Source of the DNA: Porphyra umbilicalis
Taxonomy: Eukaryota; Rhodophyta; Bangiophyceae; Bangiales; Bangiaceae
DNA length: 64,000 nucleotides
Assembly (NCBI GenBank): GCA_002049455.2
Contig: KV918762.1
Span: 310,001-374,000 of the forward strand
Direction of reading: 5' to 3'
Part shown: positions 1 to 11,640 of the stretch, piece by piece
How the letters are laid out: every line of letters starts with the position of its first letter
Numbering within the stretch: the first letter of the stretch is position 1
Notes under the pieces: model-generated
The model's input: the letters and a program-made list of their open reading frames with translations, nothing else
What the model was told of the DNA's origin: nothing
The model's database searches: none
Position numbers and translations under genes: made by a program

Positions 1-819
1 CGGGGAACTGGAGTGCCTCCTTTCTGGCCTGTGTTGCTAGGCAAGCCGCACGCAGCGAGACTTGGTCACTGGTCACATTTTAGTGCGGGAACTGGTGGTA
101 GTAAGGCACCTTACGTGTCTCCTTGAAGAGGCTAGCAGCACATGACTCTTGGCCGTACAAAAGAGAGTGCGTATCGATGCGAGGACACCAGGATCTTTTC
201 TGTGGCTTGTGTCTATTCTACCGTGTGTGCGACTCAATTGAGCTAAGCGTGCGACTCATTTGAGTCGCAACGGAAATCGCCGTTTGCAGCCTGCTACACT
301 GGGAAATCGACCGATTTGGTGCCTACGATCGCACTCCGTGGCGCTTCCTGATGAAACCACGCGGATCTGAGCTGCCCACCCAAGCTCAACGGGGAGGAGA
401 ACCGTGTGGCTTGCCGCTGTGAGAAGACCCGGTCGGAAGCGCTTCAGAAACGATCCTTCTAGCAGGACACACCTCCATCCAACACCCCCCCCCCCCCTCC
501 AGATGGACGGAAACGGCGATTTGGGCGTGCAAGGCCGTCCGAATATGGCGGCGCTTCACCCTGGTCTGGGGTACGGGTACCCCTTTCAAATGGCCCGGGA
601 ATGGTACCAATGTGTTTACTGTGGGGTCCTACCAGACTGCCACTGACAACTTGGTGAGAACCAATCGCGTCCCGCCCACACGCCTCTGTCAACACAGGCC
701 GTTCATGAACCATCACTACGCACTTCCCCCCCCCCCCGACCGCCACCCGCCACCACCCACCGCCATCCGTCTCCACCCACAGCCACCCCACCCCCCCCGC
801 ATGGTTGCCTTTGAAACAG
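1..819. other. No gene seen
   Basis: No convincing coding frame was found; the open frames here are short and overlap poly-C runs near 487-498 and 725-740. A short imperfect inverted repeat lies at about 232-280, where a GCGACTCAATTGAG arm faces CTCATTTGAGTCGC. It could form a hairpin, but no function can be assigned. Confidence 0.5.
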
Positions 820-1878
820 TTACAGCACTGTGTCGTGGGCTGCCCGCAGGTGGTCCGCAAAGCAACAACGGCCGGTCTTAGGCCCGCACAAAAAAATCTC
901 CCCGCCGGCCGTCGGGTCCCGACAGGCGGAGCACACCAAAGTGCTTCGGAACGCCTTGCATTCTCGGCAGTACCGCTGCCGCAAGTGAGGGGTGGCTCCG
1001 CCGGACTGGTCCAGGCGCCGCTTGGTGGTCGGCTTGAGGTGCACCCCCACCCCGTAGGCCGGTGCCAGCGCCTCCTCACCTGCCCCCGCCCCGCCGCCCT
1101 CCCCCTCTCCCGCCGCCGCCCCTCCGCGCGGGCGCCAACCGACCGAATCAAAACTGTTGTCGATGAGGTCGGCAGCAAGGTCCTCGTAAAAATCCGACTG
1201 CTTGAGTGCAGCGGCGCCACGTGCACCCGAATGCAGTAGCCACGCATCCACATTGCAAACCCCAAGCAAAGAGATGTTCACTCGCTCCGACCAGTCGTGG
1301 GTGCGTAGCTTGTGCTCCAACTTGAGGTCGTCTTGTCGACAGCGGTTGTGCCTGTCAATCTGGGCACAGCAGCCATAATAAAGCTCGGCCACCTCGGGCT
1401 GGGGCACAGACACGGCCACGCGCTCGGCCCCTCCCTCCTGCTCACGCCACCGAAGGCGCTCACAGGGCGCACCCGGTCTCGTGCTGCTGGCTGTCGCAAC
1501 GAAGTATCTCCGGTCCCGGTCCACCCAGAGGACAACCATCAGATCCGGGGACCCCGTCGCATCGTCGTGGACCATCGTCACCCAGTCCCCCCGCGCCCCC
1601 AGCTCCCGAGCAGCGAGAGATGACAAAGGGAAACGCCGATGGGCCGTCTTCACCACGCCAATGAAACGCAGGCCAGAAGCCTTGAGGGAGAGGGCCGCCT
1701 CCACACTGGCAAAATACGAATCGGCGCACACGACACGGTCCGACCCAGCCCATGGCCCAACGAGGAGCGTCGAAGGACTGAGTCCAAGTGTTGCACCGGA
1801 GGTACCAAAAACCCGTTGGGGAGCACTGGTACAGGGAGATCGCTCCCGATCAGTGTCGCCTGTGCGGATTTCGGCCAC
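820..1878 (-). pseudogene. piggyBac-type transposase, C-terminal fragment
   Basis: The reading frame encodes the C-terminal half of a piggyBac-derived (PGBD/DDE_Tnp_1_7) transposase. Near the N-terminus of the fragment the pattern CADSYFAS followed by GVVKT matches the core beta-strand holding a catalytic Asp in this family. Further on come the helical core (NVDAWLLH) and, at the end, a C-terminal Cys-rich zinc finger (CREC, CSAC, CCFADH) typical of piggyBac proteins. A Gly/Ala-rich linker separates core and finger. The family length is about 550-600 residues, so the N-terminal third and the first catalytic Asp are missing here. It abuts the left side of the Ty3/gypsy element in the same orientation, so insertion of that element may have separated the halves. 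No terminal repeats or TTAA sites could be assigned. Confidence 0.7.
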
Positions 1879-1999
1879 ACATATGCGTACGGGCCGTTAA
1901 CACGGTTCAGCCGAAAGAAATGCCGCAAGGCAAGTTGGGGATCATACGCAAAGTTGCGCGTCATGGACGGCAGAGTGGACTTGAGCCACGCGACAAGAA

Positions 2000-3184
2000 T
2001 TACTTCCTTAATTGCGACGGCTGTACTTGACTCTGTGCTATGGACTGTGACCACGAGACGTTGGCATGGATAACTCCGTCACCGGTAACATGGACATGTT
2101 GGATAGTGGGTATCCACGTGGAGTCCATGACGATGTTGGCCACGGTTGTGAGCCCGGCCTGTCGGCAACTTCGTCGCGTTGGCGTTTGCCACTCGTATCC
2201 CGGTACATGCTTCTTCTTCTGTCGAAGGAAACGCACCACCAGGTTGCGGGGGAGGTTCTTCAGGGGTTCCCAGGTGTCGTCCTTTGACCCGTAGTCGAAC
2301 CAGCGCACTTTAGCGCTATAGCTGTCACCCGTCTGGCGTAAGCCTAGGAGTTTGTCGATCACATACTCATCGGCAGTTGCCGGGGGTGACTTGCGTTGGT
2401 CTAGACCATCTAGTAGGCGGTGTGGAACCGTGTGCGTCGTCGTTGGACGAGGAGCTGGGGTGACATGGTCACTGCTGACGCGTTTTTCCGCGCCGTCAAT
2501 GTCAATGACAAACGTGGAGGCGTCTGCGTCTGCGTCAATGACCACGAAGGGTCCGATGGCTTTGCTTTGCAGCTTGTTTTGCCGATCGTGGTTGGTCGTA
2601 TATACGTAGTCGCCGATCTTGACGTCCGCATTGCGGGTTGCGACCCGATGGTCGAAGTTACATTTGTTACGTTGTTGCGTCTTACGCAAGGCCTCGACCA
2701 CGATGGGGATCTGCTTGCGCAGGCGGGCCATGAACTCGTGTTTGAGAGCTAGGGGTGATCCATCCTTGAGCATTCCCTTATTGGTAAGCGGAGTGCCCGG
2801 GGGCAAGTTGCGAACTGTGAGGTTGGGGATCCGCCTTGGGATAACGAGCTCAAATGGGGCGATGCCCGTCGACCGATGTGGTTGGCTATTATACGCCATG
2901 GTGATTACCGGGAGTAGCTCATCCCATCGTGATGGGTCGTCGGCGACGAAGTGTCGCAGCTGAGTAGCCATGGTACGGTTATACCGTTCGACTTGCCCAT
3001 TGGTTTGAGGATGATACGCCGTGGTGCGAACCGTTTCAATGCCAAGCATTTTCATCACAGCGATGAAGAAGTTCGACATGAACTGGGGCCCTTGGTCCGA
3101 AAAGATCCGGTCCAGTGGCCCGTAGGCTGACACCCACGCGTCGATGATGGCTGACGCCACGGACATGGCCGTGATTCGCCGCAA
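2000..3184 (-). pseudogene. Integrase core and chromodomain of the Ty3/gypsy fossil
   Basis: This part carries the integrase catalytic core (FSDQGPQF and the TAYHPQTNGQVERYNR block, standard for gypsy integrases), then the GPY/F-like region (IGPFVVID), and ends in a chromodomain-like segment (VRWFDYGSKDDTWEP). It is the 3' end of pol of the element spanning 2000-7932. Confidence 0.85.
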
Positions 3185-3226
3185 TGCGATGCACTTGGTG
3201 AGCTTGGCGAAGCGGTCGGTGATAAC

Positions 3227-4588
3227 CTAGATGAAGCGATTGCCCTTCTTGGAGGCCGGGATGGGCCCGCAGATGTCAACGGACAGCTCCGTGAGAGGCT
3301 TGGTAGCCTGGAACATGGTCAAGGGCGTCGTGTGTCGCCGCAAGGCGAGGCGATTTTGCGCACACGTTGTGCATTTGGTGATGGTCGAATGAATATCCGT
3401 CACCATTGAAGGCCAGTTGTATGCCTTACGCATTATGTAATACATCCGGTTCATACCAGGATGGGCGGCCACGGTTGCGTGGTGCTCGAGGGTCAACACG
3501 CTTTCGCGTAGAGACTTTGGAATAACCAGTTGATTTCCGTAAGGCGCACGGCGGTACAGATCGTGATGCTCATCGCGGAAGAAGGCCTTGGCCGTTCCGC
3601 GCTCCACGCGAGTGGACATCTCGACGCAGAAGTTGTCTTTTTGTTGTGCTTCGACAACATCGTCGAGCTCCACCGGTTCCGGTGTGTCCGTACCCGTGTA
3701 CCTCCCCGTTCTTAAGCCGTTGGCCGTCTCGGCCAATGCCAGACAAGGTATATCATCATGGATATCTTCTGGCGGCGCCACCGTAGAGGCGCGCGACAGG
3801 AAGTCGGGCAAGTGGTGCGATGCACGTGGTCTATAAACCATATAGAATGTGTATTCGGAAAGGCGAAGTCGCCACCGCATCAAGCGTCCGCTTGAGTCGG
3901 TCGTGCTGTAGATCCAGCTAAGAGCTTGGTGATCCGTTCGGATGAGGAACCGTTGACCGTCGGGGAAGTGCCTCAACTTGAGGACAGCCCACACGACGCC
4001 GAGGCATTCTCGCTCCGTGGTGGAGTAGTTTTGCTCTGCAGCAGTGAGTCTTCGGCTCCAATACCGGACAGGGTGACGCAGTTCGCCCGGCTCCTCTTGA
4101 AGGAGGGTACAACCAACTTGGTCGGCGCATGCGTCCACGTCAACGACGAGCTTACGATTGGCCTTCGGCACGGCAAGTACCGGTGGGCACAACAGTGCGT
4201 TGCGAAGGTCCTCGAAGGCGGCTATAGCCACATCCGTCGGTGGTGGTAAATCCGGTGGGATGTCGGCCCTAGTCAGGGCGTTCAGGGGCTTTTCTCGTTT
4301 GGCAAAGTCTTTGACAAACCTTCGATAGACGTTGCACATGCCCAAGAAGCTTTTCAGCTGGGTCTTTGTGGTTGGGAACTTGGCATGCTTCAGAGCATCC
4401 ACGTTCTTGTTGTGCACGTGCACTTGCCCGGGGCGGACAATGTGTCCTAGGTACTCGACCTCGTCGGAGAACCACGTGCACTTTTCCAAGTTGAGGGTGA
4501 CCCCGGCTTCTCGAAGACGGTGAAGAACCGTGTCAACGTCTTTTACGTGTTGTTCCGCGTTTGCGGAGAAGATGATGACATCGTCCAA
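3227..4588 (-). pseudogene. Reverse transcriptase C-terminal half, RNase H and integrase zinc domain of the Ty3/gypsy fossil
   Basis: The part begins near the polymerase catalytic motif (MDDVIIFS), continues through the RT thumb/connection (FLGMCNVYRRFVKDFA) into an RNase H domain (VDVDACADQVG, TERECLGVVWA, IRTDHQAL), and ends with an integrase H2C2 zinc-binding segment (HHATVAAHPGMNRMYY followed by CTTCAQ). This is the standard gypsy order. Confidence 0.85.
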
Positions 4589-4726
4589 GTAGACAAGGCA
4601 TATTTGTCACTTCAAGCCCGACAGGATAATATCCAACGCGCGCTGAAAGGTAGCGGGCGCGTTCGTCAAGCCGAAAGGCATTGATAACCAGTGGTATATA
4701 CCACAGTGCGTCGTGAATGCCGTCTT

Positions 4727-5509
4727 CTATTGGTCGTCATCGCGTAGGGGTACTTGCCAGTACCCCGCAGAGCTGTCGAGAGACGTGAACACCTGGGCAT
4801 CTCCCAAGGAGTCGAGGCAGTCCCTCATGCGAAGCAAGGGATAAGGATCCTTCTTGGTGATGTTGTTTAACCGACGATAGTCGACACAGAATCGGGCTTT
4901 GCCGTTCTTCTTTGCTACAAGTACCACGGGGCTTGCCCAAGCACTATGACTAGAGGCAATGACGTTGAGCTTCAATATCTTGTTGATCTTATCAGCGATG
5001 ATCTGCCGTTTGAGCGGCCCGGTTCGGTAGGGTTGGGCCCGTATGGGCAGAGCGTCGGGAGGAGTGACGATGGCGTGCTCCGTAGCACGGATGACGCCAA
5101 GGGCTCCATCCCACATAGACGAATGCGTCCTGAGCATGTCTCGAATCTGCTTGTGCAGGTACTCGGGTGCCTCACTGAGGTCGAGGTCCTCGAGTGGGTC
5201 ACGACTCGCGTGGTCCGATGGGTTATCGGTTCCACCCTTTGGGGTGTTGTAATCCCAGACGGCGGAAAGCATCGGCCCTTGGTAGGGTTCTGCGAACACC
5301 AAGGTTGAGTTCTTGCGAACAATGACTTGGTCTTTGCCGAAGTTGCATAACTTGACCAGGAATGGTTCGTCCGGTTTGACGATGGCGATGCCGCGGGCGA
5401 CTGCCATGGACTTGTGTCGGCACAACCGAATGTTCGGTGTGATGGTAACCATACCAGGGGTGTCGCACGTGGCCATGATCCACTCCTCCTTGTGCCCGTC
5501 GACACGCAC
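4727..5509 (-). pseudogene. Protease-RT linker and reverse transcriptase N-terminal half of the Ty3/gypsy fossil
   Basis: The segment carries a linker (CNFGKDQVIVRKNSTLVF) followed by the RT fingers/palm block (PYRTGPLKRQII, SPVVLVAKKNGKARFCVDYR, DPYPLLRMRDCL, FTSLDSSAGYWQVPL). A similar linker occurs after the protease of the second LTR element near 21400-21480, so the two elements are related. Confidence 0.85.
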
Positions 5510-5581
5510 CTGTTTGCAGGCTCGAACCCGAGCGGGTTTATCTTGATAGTAGCGGTCCCACGCGCTGTCGTTAAGACAAGC

Positions 5582-7318
5582 TCAGATCGGCGTTGGCCAA
5601 AGTTGCTCTTCCGTGCAGCGCACGTGCTCTTGCCAGACGATCTTGCGCAAGCGTGGCAAGATGCCCTCGATGTTTTGTTCAATGAACTCGGTGCCAAGAA
5701 TGCACGGGACTGACTTGTTGTCGGAAACGAGGAATCGGTCAAAGAGACGCACACCTCCGGTGTCTACATACAGATGTGTGGCATACTTTTTCACGAGACG
5801 ATTGTTGTTTGCATCTCGGATGCGCGGAAGCGTGGTCAACTCTTCGGCGTAAGCCATCCAGTTCGAAGGGAGGACACTAGTTCGCACTATGTTCACCCCG
5901 GCGCCCGTCTCTAAGACAGGGCGGCAACCTCGCATTACGCGTAGGCATGGGCCTAACGAGGGTGCGATCTCGTAGTGCCGAAAGGCACGACGTAAGAGTC
6001 TTTTCACCGTACGCTTTCGCGTTCCGCCGGGCAACCCCAAGTCGGGCACCCGGCCTAGATGATATTTCGAGTCGTCCACGGCGTCGGCCGGATGCTCGAC
6101 CTCGTCTTCATCGACGTTACCGTCGGCAAGGGCATGAACGCTGACGGGCGGTTGCCGACGCTCGCGTGGGCGATAAGGCTCGGCACACTGTGCGGCGAAG
6201 TGCCCCGGCTTGTTACAGTTGTAACAGATATCAGCCCGATTGTCTTGAGGGACGGCGGCCCGAGGGGGCGGCGGGGTGCGAACCGGTGTGAACGATCGTT
6301 GCGTTGTCGTCCGCTGGTCTTGTGTCGCGTAAGCGACTTTGACCGCCATTGGGTGGGTCATCTTGAGTTGCAAACGCAACTTGTTCGTACCGTCCCAATA
6401 CGTCTGGGCGGTGGCGACCGTCTCGGACATGGTTCGGTCCGGGAACTGGTCGTTCAGTACCCGGACGTGCGCTTGCACAAGGTCCGAAAGACCAGTGATG
6501 AAGACGTCCTTAACGTCTTGGATGTCGAAAAAGCCGCTCAGGAGGTCACATTGCGTTTCCACGCGATGACCAAAGGCTGTGGGCGCCTCGTTGTCTTGTT
6601 GCTTCATCGTAATGATGTCTTGATGGCCGTCAGCCATAGTTGCGTGCGTCGCATACTTCGAGAGAAGCCAGTTGACGGCATCTCCGTAGGTACGGGTGGC
6701 GTAACGCTTACGTCCGAGGGTGCTGATAAGCGCGCCGGAGAAAGCCATCTTGGCGTGGCCGGCTAGTCGAAAGACCATGAGCGGAAGGGCTTGACCGTGC
6801 GTCAGCCCAGCCGCGTCGCATGCGCGGCGAAAGGTCTTCAAGAACATGAAGATGCCCAAGAGCAGGGCTCCCGTGAATTGCTGTTGCCCACGGAACGCTC
6901 CGTCCAAACAATTGTTGAGACGGTGCGACCGCTGTGCCTCTTTAGGCGTATACGTCAGTTGACGGCGGATCAGGAAGTACGTCCTGTAGTCCAGGAGTGT
7001 CTGGAAGAGGCTATTAGCCGGGCGGATCACCTTGATCCTATCGGCTTTTTCAAGTCGCTCCTTCCGTTTGGTGGGGGGCGCGGGGCGCTTGCGCGCGGCC
7101 GCGTCCGACTCACTCGAGCTGTCGCTCGGCGAGGACCCACTTGGGGGCGACGGCGGGCCTGCGGGCCCGTGGCCATTGTCCGAAGAGGACGAGTCCGTCG
7201 CGTTGGGGTTGTCGTCGTCTGACGACGTCGGGCTTGACCTAGAAGCGGAATCGTCGGAAGATGAGGAAAGCGCGGCGTCAGCCGGAGCGTCCTTACGGAC
7301 GGACTTGTCCTTAATCAC
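5582..7318 (-). pseudogene. Gag capsid region, zinc knuckle and protease-like domain of the Ty3/gypsy fossil
   Basis: An acidic Ser-rich N-terminal stretch is followed by a helical capsid-like region, a CCHC zinc knuckle (CYNCNKPGHFAAQC) and a retropepsin-like domain ending in the conserved strand-turn PCILGTEFIEQN. The protease fold resembles the domain at 20818-21432. Confidence 0.8.
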
Positions 7319-7369
7319 TTCGCTCGTCTTCTTGACGTCCTTGGTCTTGTCGCCCGACCGGCGGCGAGA

Positions 7370-7702
7370 CTAAGCCACACGGCGTTCCTCCTTATGGGAG
7401 TCGACCTTGCGCAGGGCCTCGACGTCGTCGACCAACTTGTCATTGGCTCGCGCCAGAGACTCGTTAGTCTGTTCTTGGGCCGTTAGGCGTCGCTGAAGTG
7501 CGTCAACGGCCGCCTTCAGGCTCTCCACCACCTGCATCTGCCCAGAGGCGGCTTGATCCGCAGGGATGGGAGGAGTTGGAGCACCGTCCGTTGGGGCGCC
7601 AGAGGCGGCAGGAGTGTCTCGTCCCCCGCCCGGCGGCCGGTAGCCAGATGGCAACTTGCCGTCTCTGGCTCGCCGAGTGCCGCCGGTACCAGCACTAGAC
7701 AT
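7370..7702 (-). pseudogene. Gag N-terminal region of the Ty3/gypsy fossil
   Basis: A 110-residue frame starts with a Gly/Ser/Pro-rich segment and ends in a predicted coiled coil (VDALQRRLTAQEQTNESLA). It lies immediately upstream of the capsid part in the same orientation and about 220 bp downstream of the inferred primer-binding site, the expected place for the start of gag. Confidence 0.6.
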
Positions 7703-7932
7703 ACTGGGACCTGAACAATGTGTTCCGACTTGGGTTACGCCCTGCGCGCCAACGTCGAAGATCTCAACCGTGATGCCCCCGGCACCACGCTCACAAGTCG
7801 ATGGCTTACGCCCCGCGCGCCTAGCGACCGTATCGACACCGTCACAATGCCACGAGGCAGCGAGAAAGTTCTCGGGGACACCGTGCCGCTGGGCACGATG
7901 AAGGTGAGGGTATCCCCTGCTGCTCCACCAAA

Positions 7933-10020
7933 TGTGGTATTAATAACGTTAGTTCAACTACCAGTGTACTGAGACCGACCGTAGCCAAGCAATAAAGTGA
8001 GTTCTATCTCCGTCGCGGCGAGTAAGAAGACCTTTTGTTGAAGGGCATCCGATGGGGAGCCGGGTGGTGCCCACGACGGCGACCCCGAACCCACGGTGGT
8101 TTAATACAAACAACGGCACTGGTCGATCGACCATCCGATCAAGCGATCGTAATGAGTGCCGGCAGACAGATAAGACAGGCAAGCAAACAAGCAATAAAAA
8201 ATAAACAATGCGGAAGTAACCCCCCAAAGGGCGTGCCACAAGCCGAGTCACACAAATCCGTGGATTCAGCCAGTCAAGGGGACTACTCGTGGCTAATTGC
8301 CAATTGGTAGCAGAGATATGCTACAGATGTGGTCGGGTGGACTGGCCATCATCGATTCCCATCACCTTCTCCCCAGAAGAGCCACGAGGCAGCCAGCTCA
8401 TGCAACTCTTGCTGTGGGGATCGTTTGAGAATGGGGCGTCATCGACCAAGTCAGATGGGTTTGACTTGGCCGTCACTCGCGATGGATCCGATGATACATA
8501 GTTGTGTGGCACGAGTCGATTTATGCGACGTTGCCGAAACACGACTGCTCTGCCGTCTCTTAGTTTAAGAAAAGTGCTTTGCGCTACTGCCAGACGCACA
8601 CAGCAACGACAGCGGCTACTCGCCGTCCAGAAGTGCATTTACATCCTTTCGCTGCCATGAAAGTTCTTCAGACTTTTTTTCTTCCATTACCGCTGCAGCT
8701 GGTTGGCTTCTGATGAGTCTGTGAAAGAGATGCTCGAAGTAACAAATAGAAAATGTCAGCAAGGGTCCATTGGCAACCTCGAGCGACAGCATGTGGAAGG
8801 AAAAGGAATAGGAATCAACACACGAATCGAAACCGAACATCTTCATCCAGAAGACGATATCATGCAGGCCTTCGCGGAAGGGAGCGTCAGTAAAGCCGGT
8901 GCTGGGAGAAGAGAGGGGATAAAAAACCGTCACAGCAGGGAGGGGTCAAGGAGCAGTAGGCCACAGATGCACGGGGGAAGAAGGTCAGAGCGACGCACAT
9001 ACCGGCAGGATGGATTTGCGAGGCGCGTCGGCGATCCGGACGAGGGCGGAGAGCAACGAAAACGGTGGCGACGTGGCGGGAGCGGCGGGGTGGGGGTGAC
9101 GATGAAAATACGGCAAGCGGGCGTGGGGGGGGGGGGACTGGGACAGCAACTGCAATGGGGGTGAGGACGAGGAGAGCGACGATGACAGACGGTGGTCGTC
9201 GTCAGTGCCCGGGTGGTTTCCGGGACAGGGTCAGCTGGAATCGTTCGCCGCTGTGTTGCGGCTCATGATTTCCTCCACGGACTGACCGGTCTTGAGTCGC
9301 TTGTGCAAGGCTATTGCTCCTCAACGATTTCTTGACCGTGCTCATGTCGATCGAAGAAACTGCGAAAGGAGCCAGAACACTCGATAACGGACGATTCACT
9401 ACAAACTTTTATGACGACTCTCCTAGAACCTGATCGGAAACATCTTCTCCAACAAGCTGATCTACAGTTCTCGCCTTTCTCAAAATTGCGGGATCGGCAA
9501 TAGTCCGCTTAAGGTAGAACGGACACAGTACCGAGCTACACGCAGATGGCTCCAGGGCCACTCCTTCCCCCACATCGGCAGGCCACGATACCACAGGCGA
9601 CCATTCGACCGGGATGACTCAGCTTCCAAGGCCTTGCACAACACGAGGGGGTGCGACCGCAACACACGTGACGCACGCGTGCGGATTCAAACCAATTTGG
9701 TACCAAAAGACCTCCACGTGTCTCGCAATATTGCCTGGATTTGGGCGATTAGGGCTCCGTTCATACAGTTTCCGTGACATGCTCGGCAGCTATTCGACGG
9801 GCGCCTGTTCATTTCGATACTGGCGACGACGCTGATACATGTCCTTCGTAAGCAACCACCCAGTGTGGCCAACAACGCCGAGGCCAACGGCGCTCATATC
9901 TGCGAGATGTAGCCCACTTCATGTCACCCATTACATTGCCCGTTGGCAACGCGTTGGCCCGTTGGCAACTGACCACTCGCAGGGCCACACGAAGAGGTTT
10001 CATTTTATCGTTTCAGACTG
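7933..10020. other. No gene seen; possible LTR remnant at left
   Basis: The left few hundred bases are a candidate LTR of the Ty3/gypsy fossil, starting TGTGGTATTAATAACG at 7933. The rest shows only short frames with no recognisable domain, including one basic, low-complexity frame at about 8703-9164 and a poly-G run near 9126-9138. Confidence 0.4.
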
Positions 10021-11505
10021 TTGGCCCGACATTGGTGGGAATGCTCTAAGAGAGCATTGGCACGGCGCCGACGCCGCAGCGCGCCACCGACTATGACAAA
10101 ACACGAGGCCGCCTCTGATGGGATCGGCGACAACGGCGTAATGAGCGGATCGGACATGACGGATGGGCGGGGGGCCAACTATGCCCGTAGCCAACGATGC
10201 CGATTCGCCCGAGCACAGGTGCACGCGGCACGAGTCGCCGCTGAGGCGCTTCGGATTTCCCAGGAGGCTGCAGCAGCCTCCGACGCTTTGCAAGCCCCAG
10301 GTCGAGACGCGGATTTGCACGCGCCTCGGAGCGGTGACTCCGGGCCCCGGCTGTTCGAGCCAGGCGGCGCTGTTCGTGGCGCCAATGGCCGCACCGTCGA
10401 CGCCAGCGTGCGTGGCGGCGGTTGCACGCTGATCCGTATACCCAACCGGCGCGGCCTGGACGGGGCCCGATCAGGCCGCCAAGATCGACAATCAAGGAAG
10501 AGCAGCCGCACTGACGGGCCGTCGCACGGCCAAGCGGCATCCGATGTCGTGCAAGGGCTAAACGCTTCCCTCCGAGCGCGTGACCCCGCCGGTTCTGAAG
10601 AGCTTGTGCCGCAATGGCCACGCTTTGCTGCGGCGGTCGCGGCATTGGGTGGGGTGAGAGATCACGCCGGCCTGTTGGGGTCAGAACGAGCTTCTGCTCG
10701 AACCAAGCACGCGATTGGATCGGGCTCTGCTCCACCGCCCATTGCATCTCCGTTTGCCTAGACCATCCAAGGGGCTCGTGGAACGCTGATTGGCTCCGTC
10801 GGCGGACTATTATCCGGGCAACTGACAATGGCTGTTGCTGCGCTCAAATTCGCTGGCCCAAGCTTCCTGCCAGACGATTTTCGATTGAAAGTTATGCGGG
10901 ACTGCTCCGCGGGTTGTGGCAACGTGGCGGGCCTTGATTCGACGATGCTAGGCTTTGTCAGCATTCTGCAAGGTGGCGGCCCTGTTTCGCAGGCAGCTCG
11001 ATTTCTCCTCCAGGGTCTCTTTGCACATGCATGCGATGGAGGATGCCGCCCCGCGCCACGCCCGCCGCCTCCACCGGAGGGATCGCCACCTCACCGGCTC
11101 GCGCCATCTCGCCGACCTCGGCCCCCGCCACTCAACGATTCGCCGGCGCCCACCCCGGTGCCTTTTTTTCCGCCGACCAAGCGCCACAGTGGTGAAGGCT
11201 ACCCTCGGCAAGAGCTGCAGCAGACTGCGGAGCATGCTGCCGCCTCGGCCGAGCGTACAGGGTCTCACGCTTCTACCTCGGAGGGGCCATGGCTCTTTCT
11301 CTGCAATGCCGAGCGCCGCGCTGAGCTTTCGAGTGGAGACGCTCAGTCTGTTCGTGGCAGGAGCTCATTGTCCGGGCGGGTTGTCGATGGTGTCTTCTTT
11401 TGGTTCCTCTCCCGGGCGGTCACGTCGCGATCGCGTGACGGCGCCTGTGTACTATCATATATGACTGCTGACGTGTTCGCCGGCGCCGCAGCTGGCAAGT
11501 CGTAG
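10021..11505 (+). other. Weakly coding stretch upstream of the Gly-rich frame
   Basis: Reading frame 1 stays open for most of this stretch (two long open runs, 10021-10761 and 10828-11505) and is the same frame as the Gly-rich pseudogene that follows. No domain is recognised; the composition is Arg/Gly/Pro-rich and could be a GC artefact. It may be the 5' part of the same decayed gene or merely fortuitous open sequence. Confidence 0.25.
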
Positions 11506-11640
11506 GGTGTGCGCCTTGCAAGAAAGGCAATTAGGGACGGCATGGTTCTGAGCGGAGAAATGACGGTGATGCCTTTGTGTTTCGGCAACGTGTGATGGGG
11601 GGTGGTCCTGAGAGACTTGGACCACGTTTTGCCGGTGTGA

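Larger units (their letters stand above)
2000..7932 (-). mobile_element. Fossil Ty3/gypsy element, chromovirus-like
   Basis: A minus-strand LTR retrotransposon of the Ty3/gypsy group, read right to left as gag, zinc knuckle, protease, reverse transcriptase, RNase H, integrase and a chromodomain-like C-terminus. That order and the terminal chromodomain indicate a chromovirus-type lineage. The element is broken, with a handful of interruptions. A likely LTR/primer-binding-site junction lies near 7920-7935: on the minus strand ACCACA is followed by TTTGGTGGAGC, which mirrors the ACTACA/TTTGGCG junction of the second element at 16633. An LTR would therefore start at about 7933 and run rightwards, but its far end and a matching left LTR were not found, so the boundaries are approximate. 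The left side abuts piggyBac sequence. Confidence 0.85.

Noticed and set aside
8703-9164. 153-codon basic frame
   Set aside because: No motif, and it ends in low-complexity Gly/Arg sequence; likely chance.
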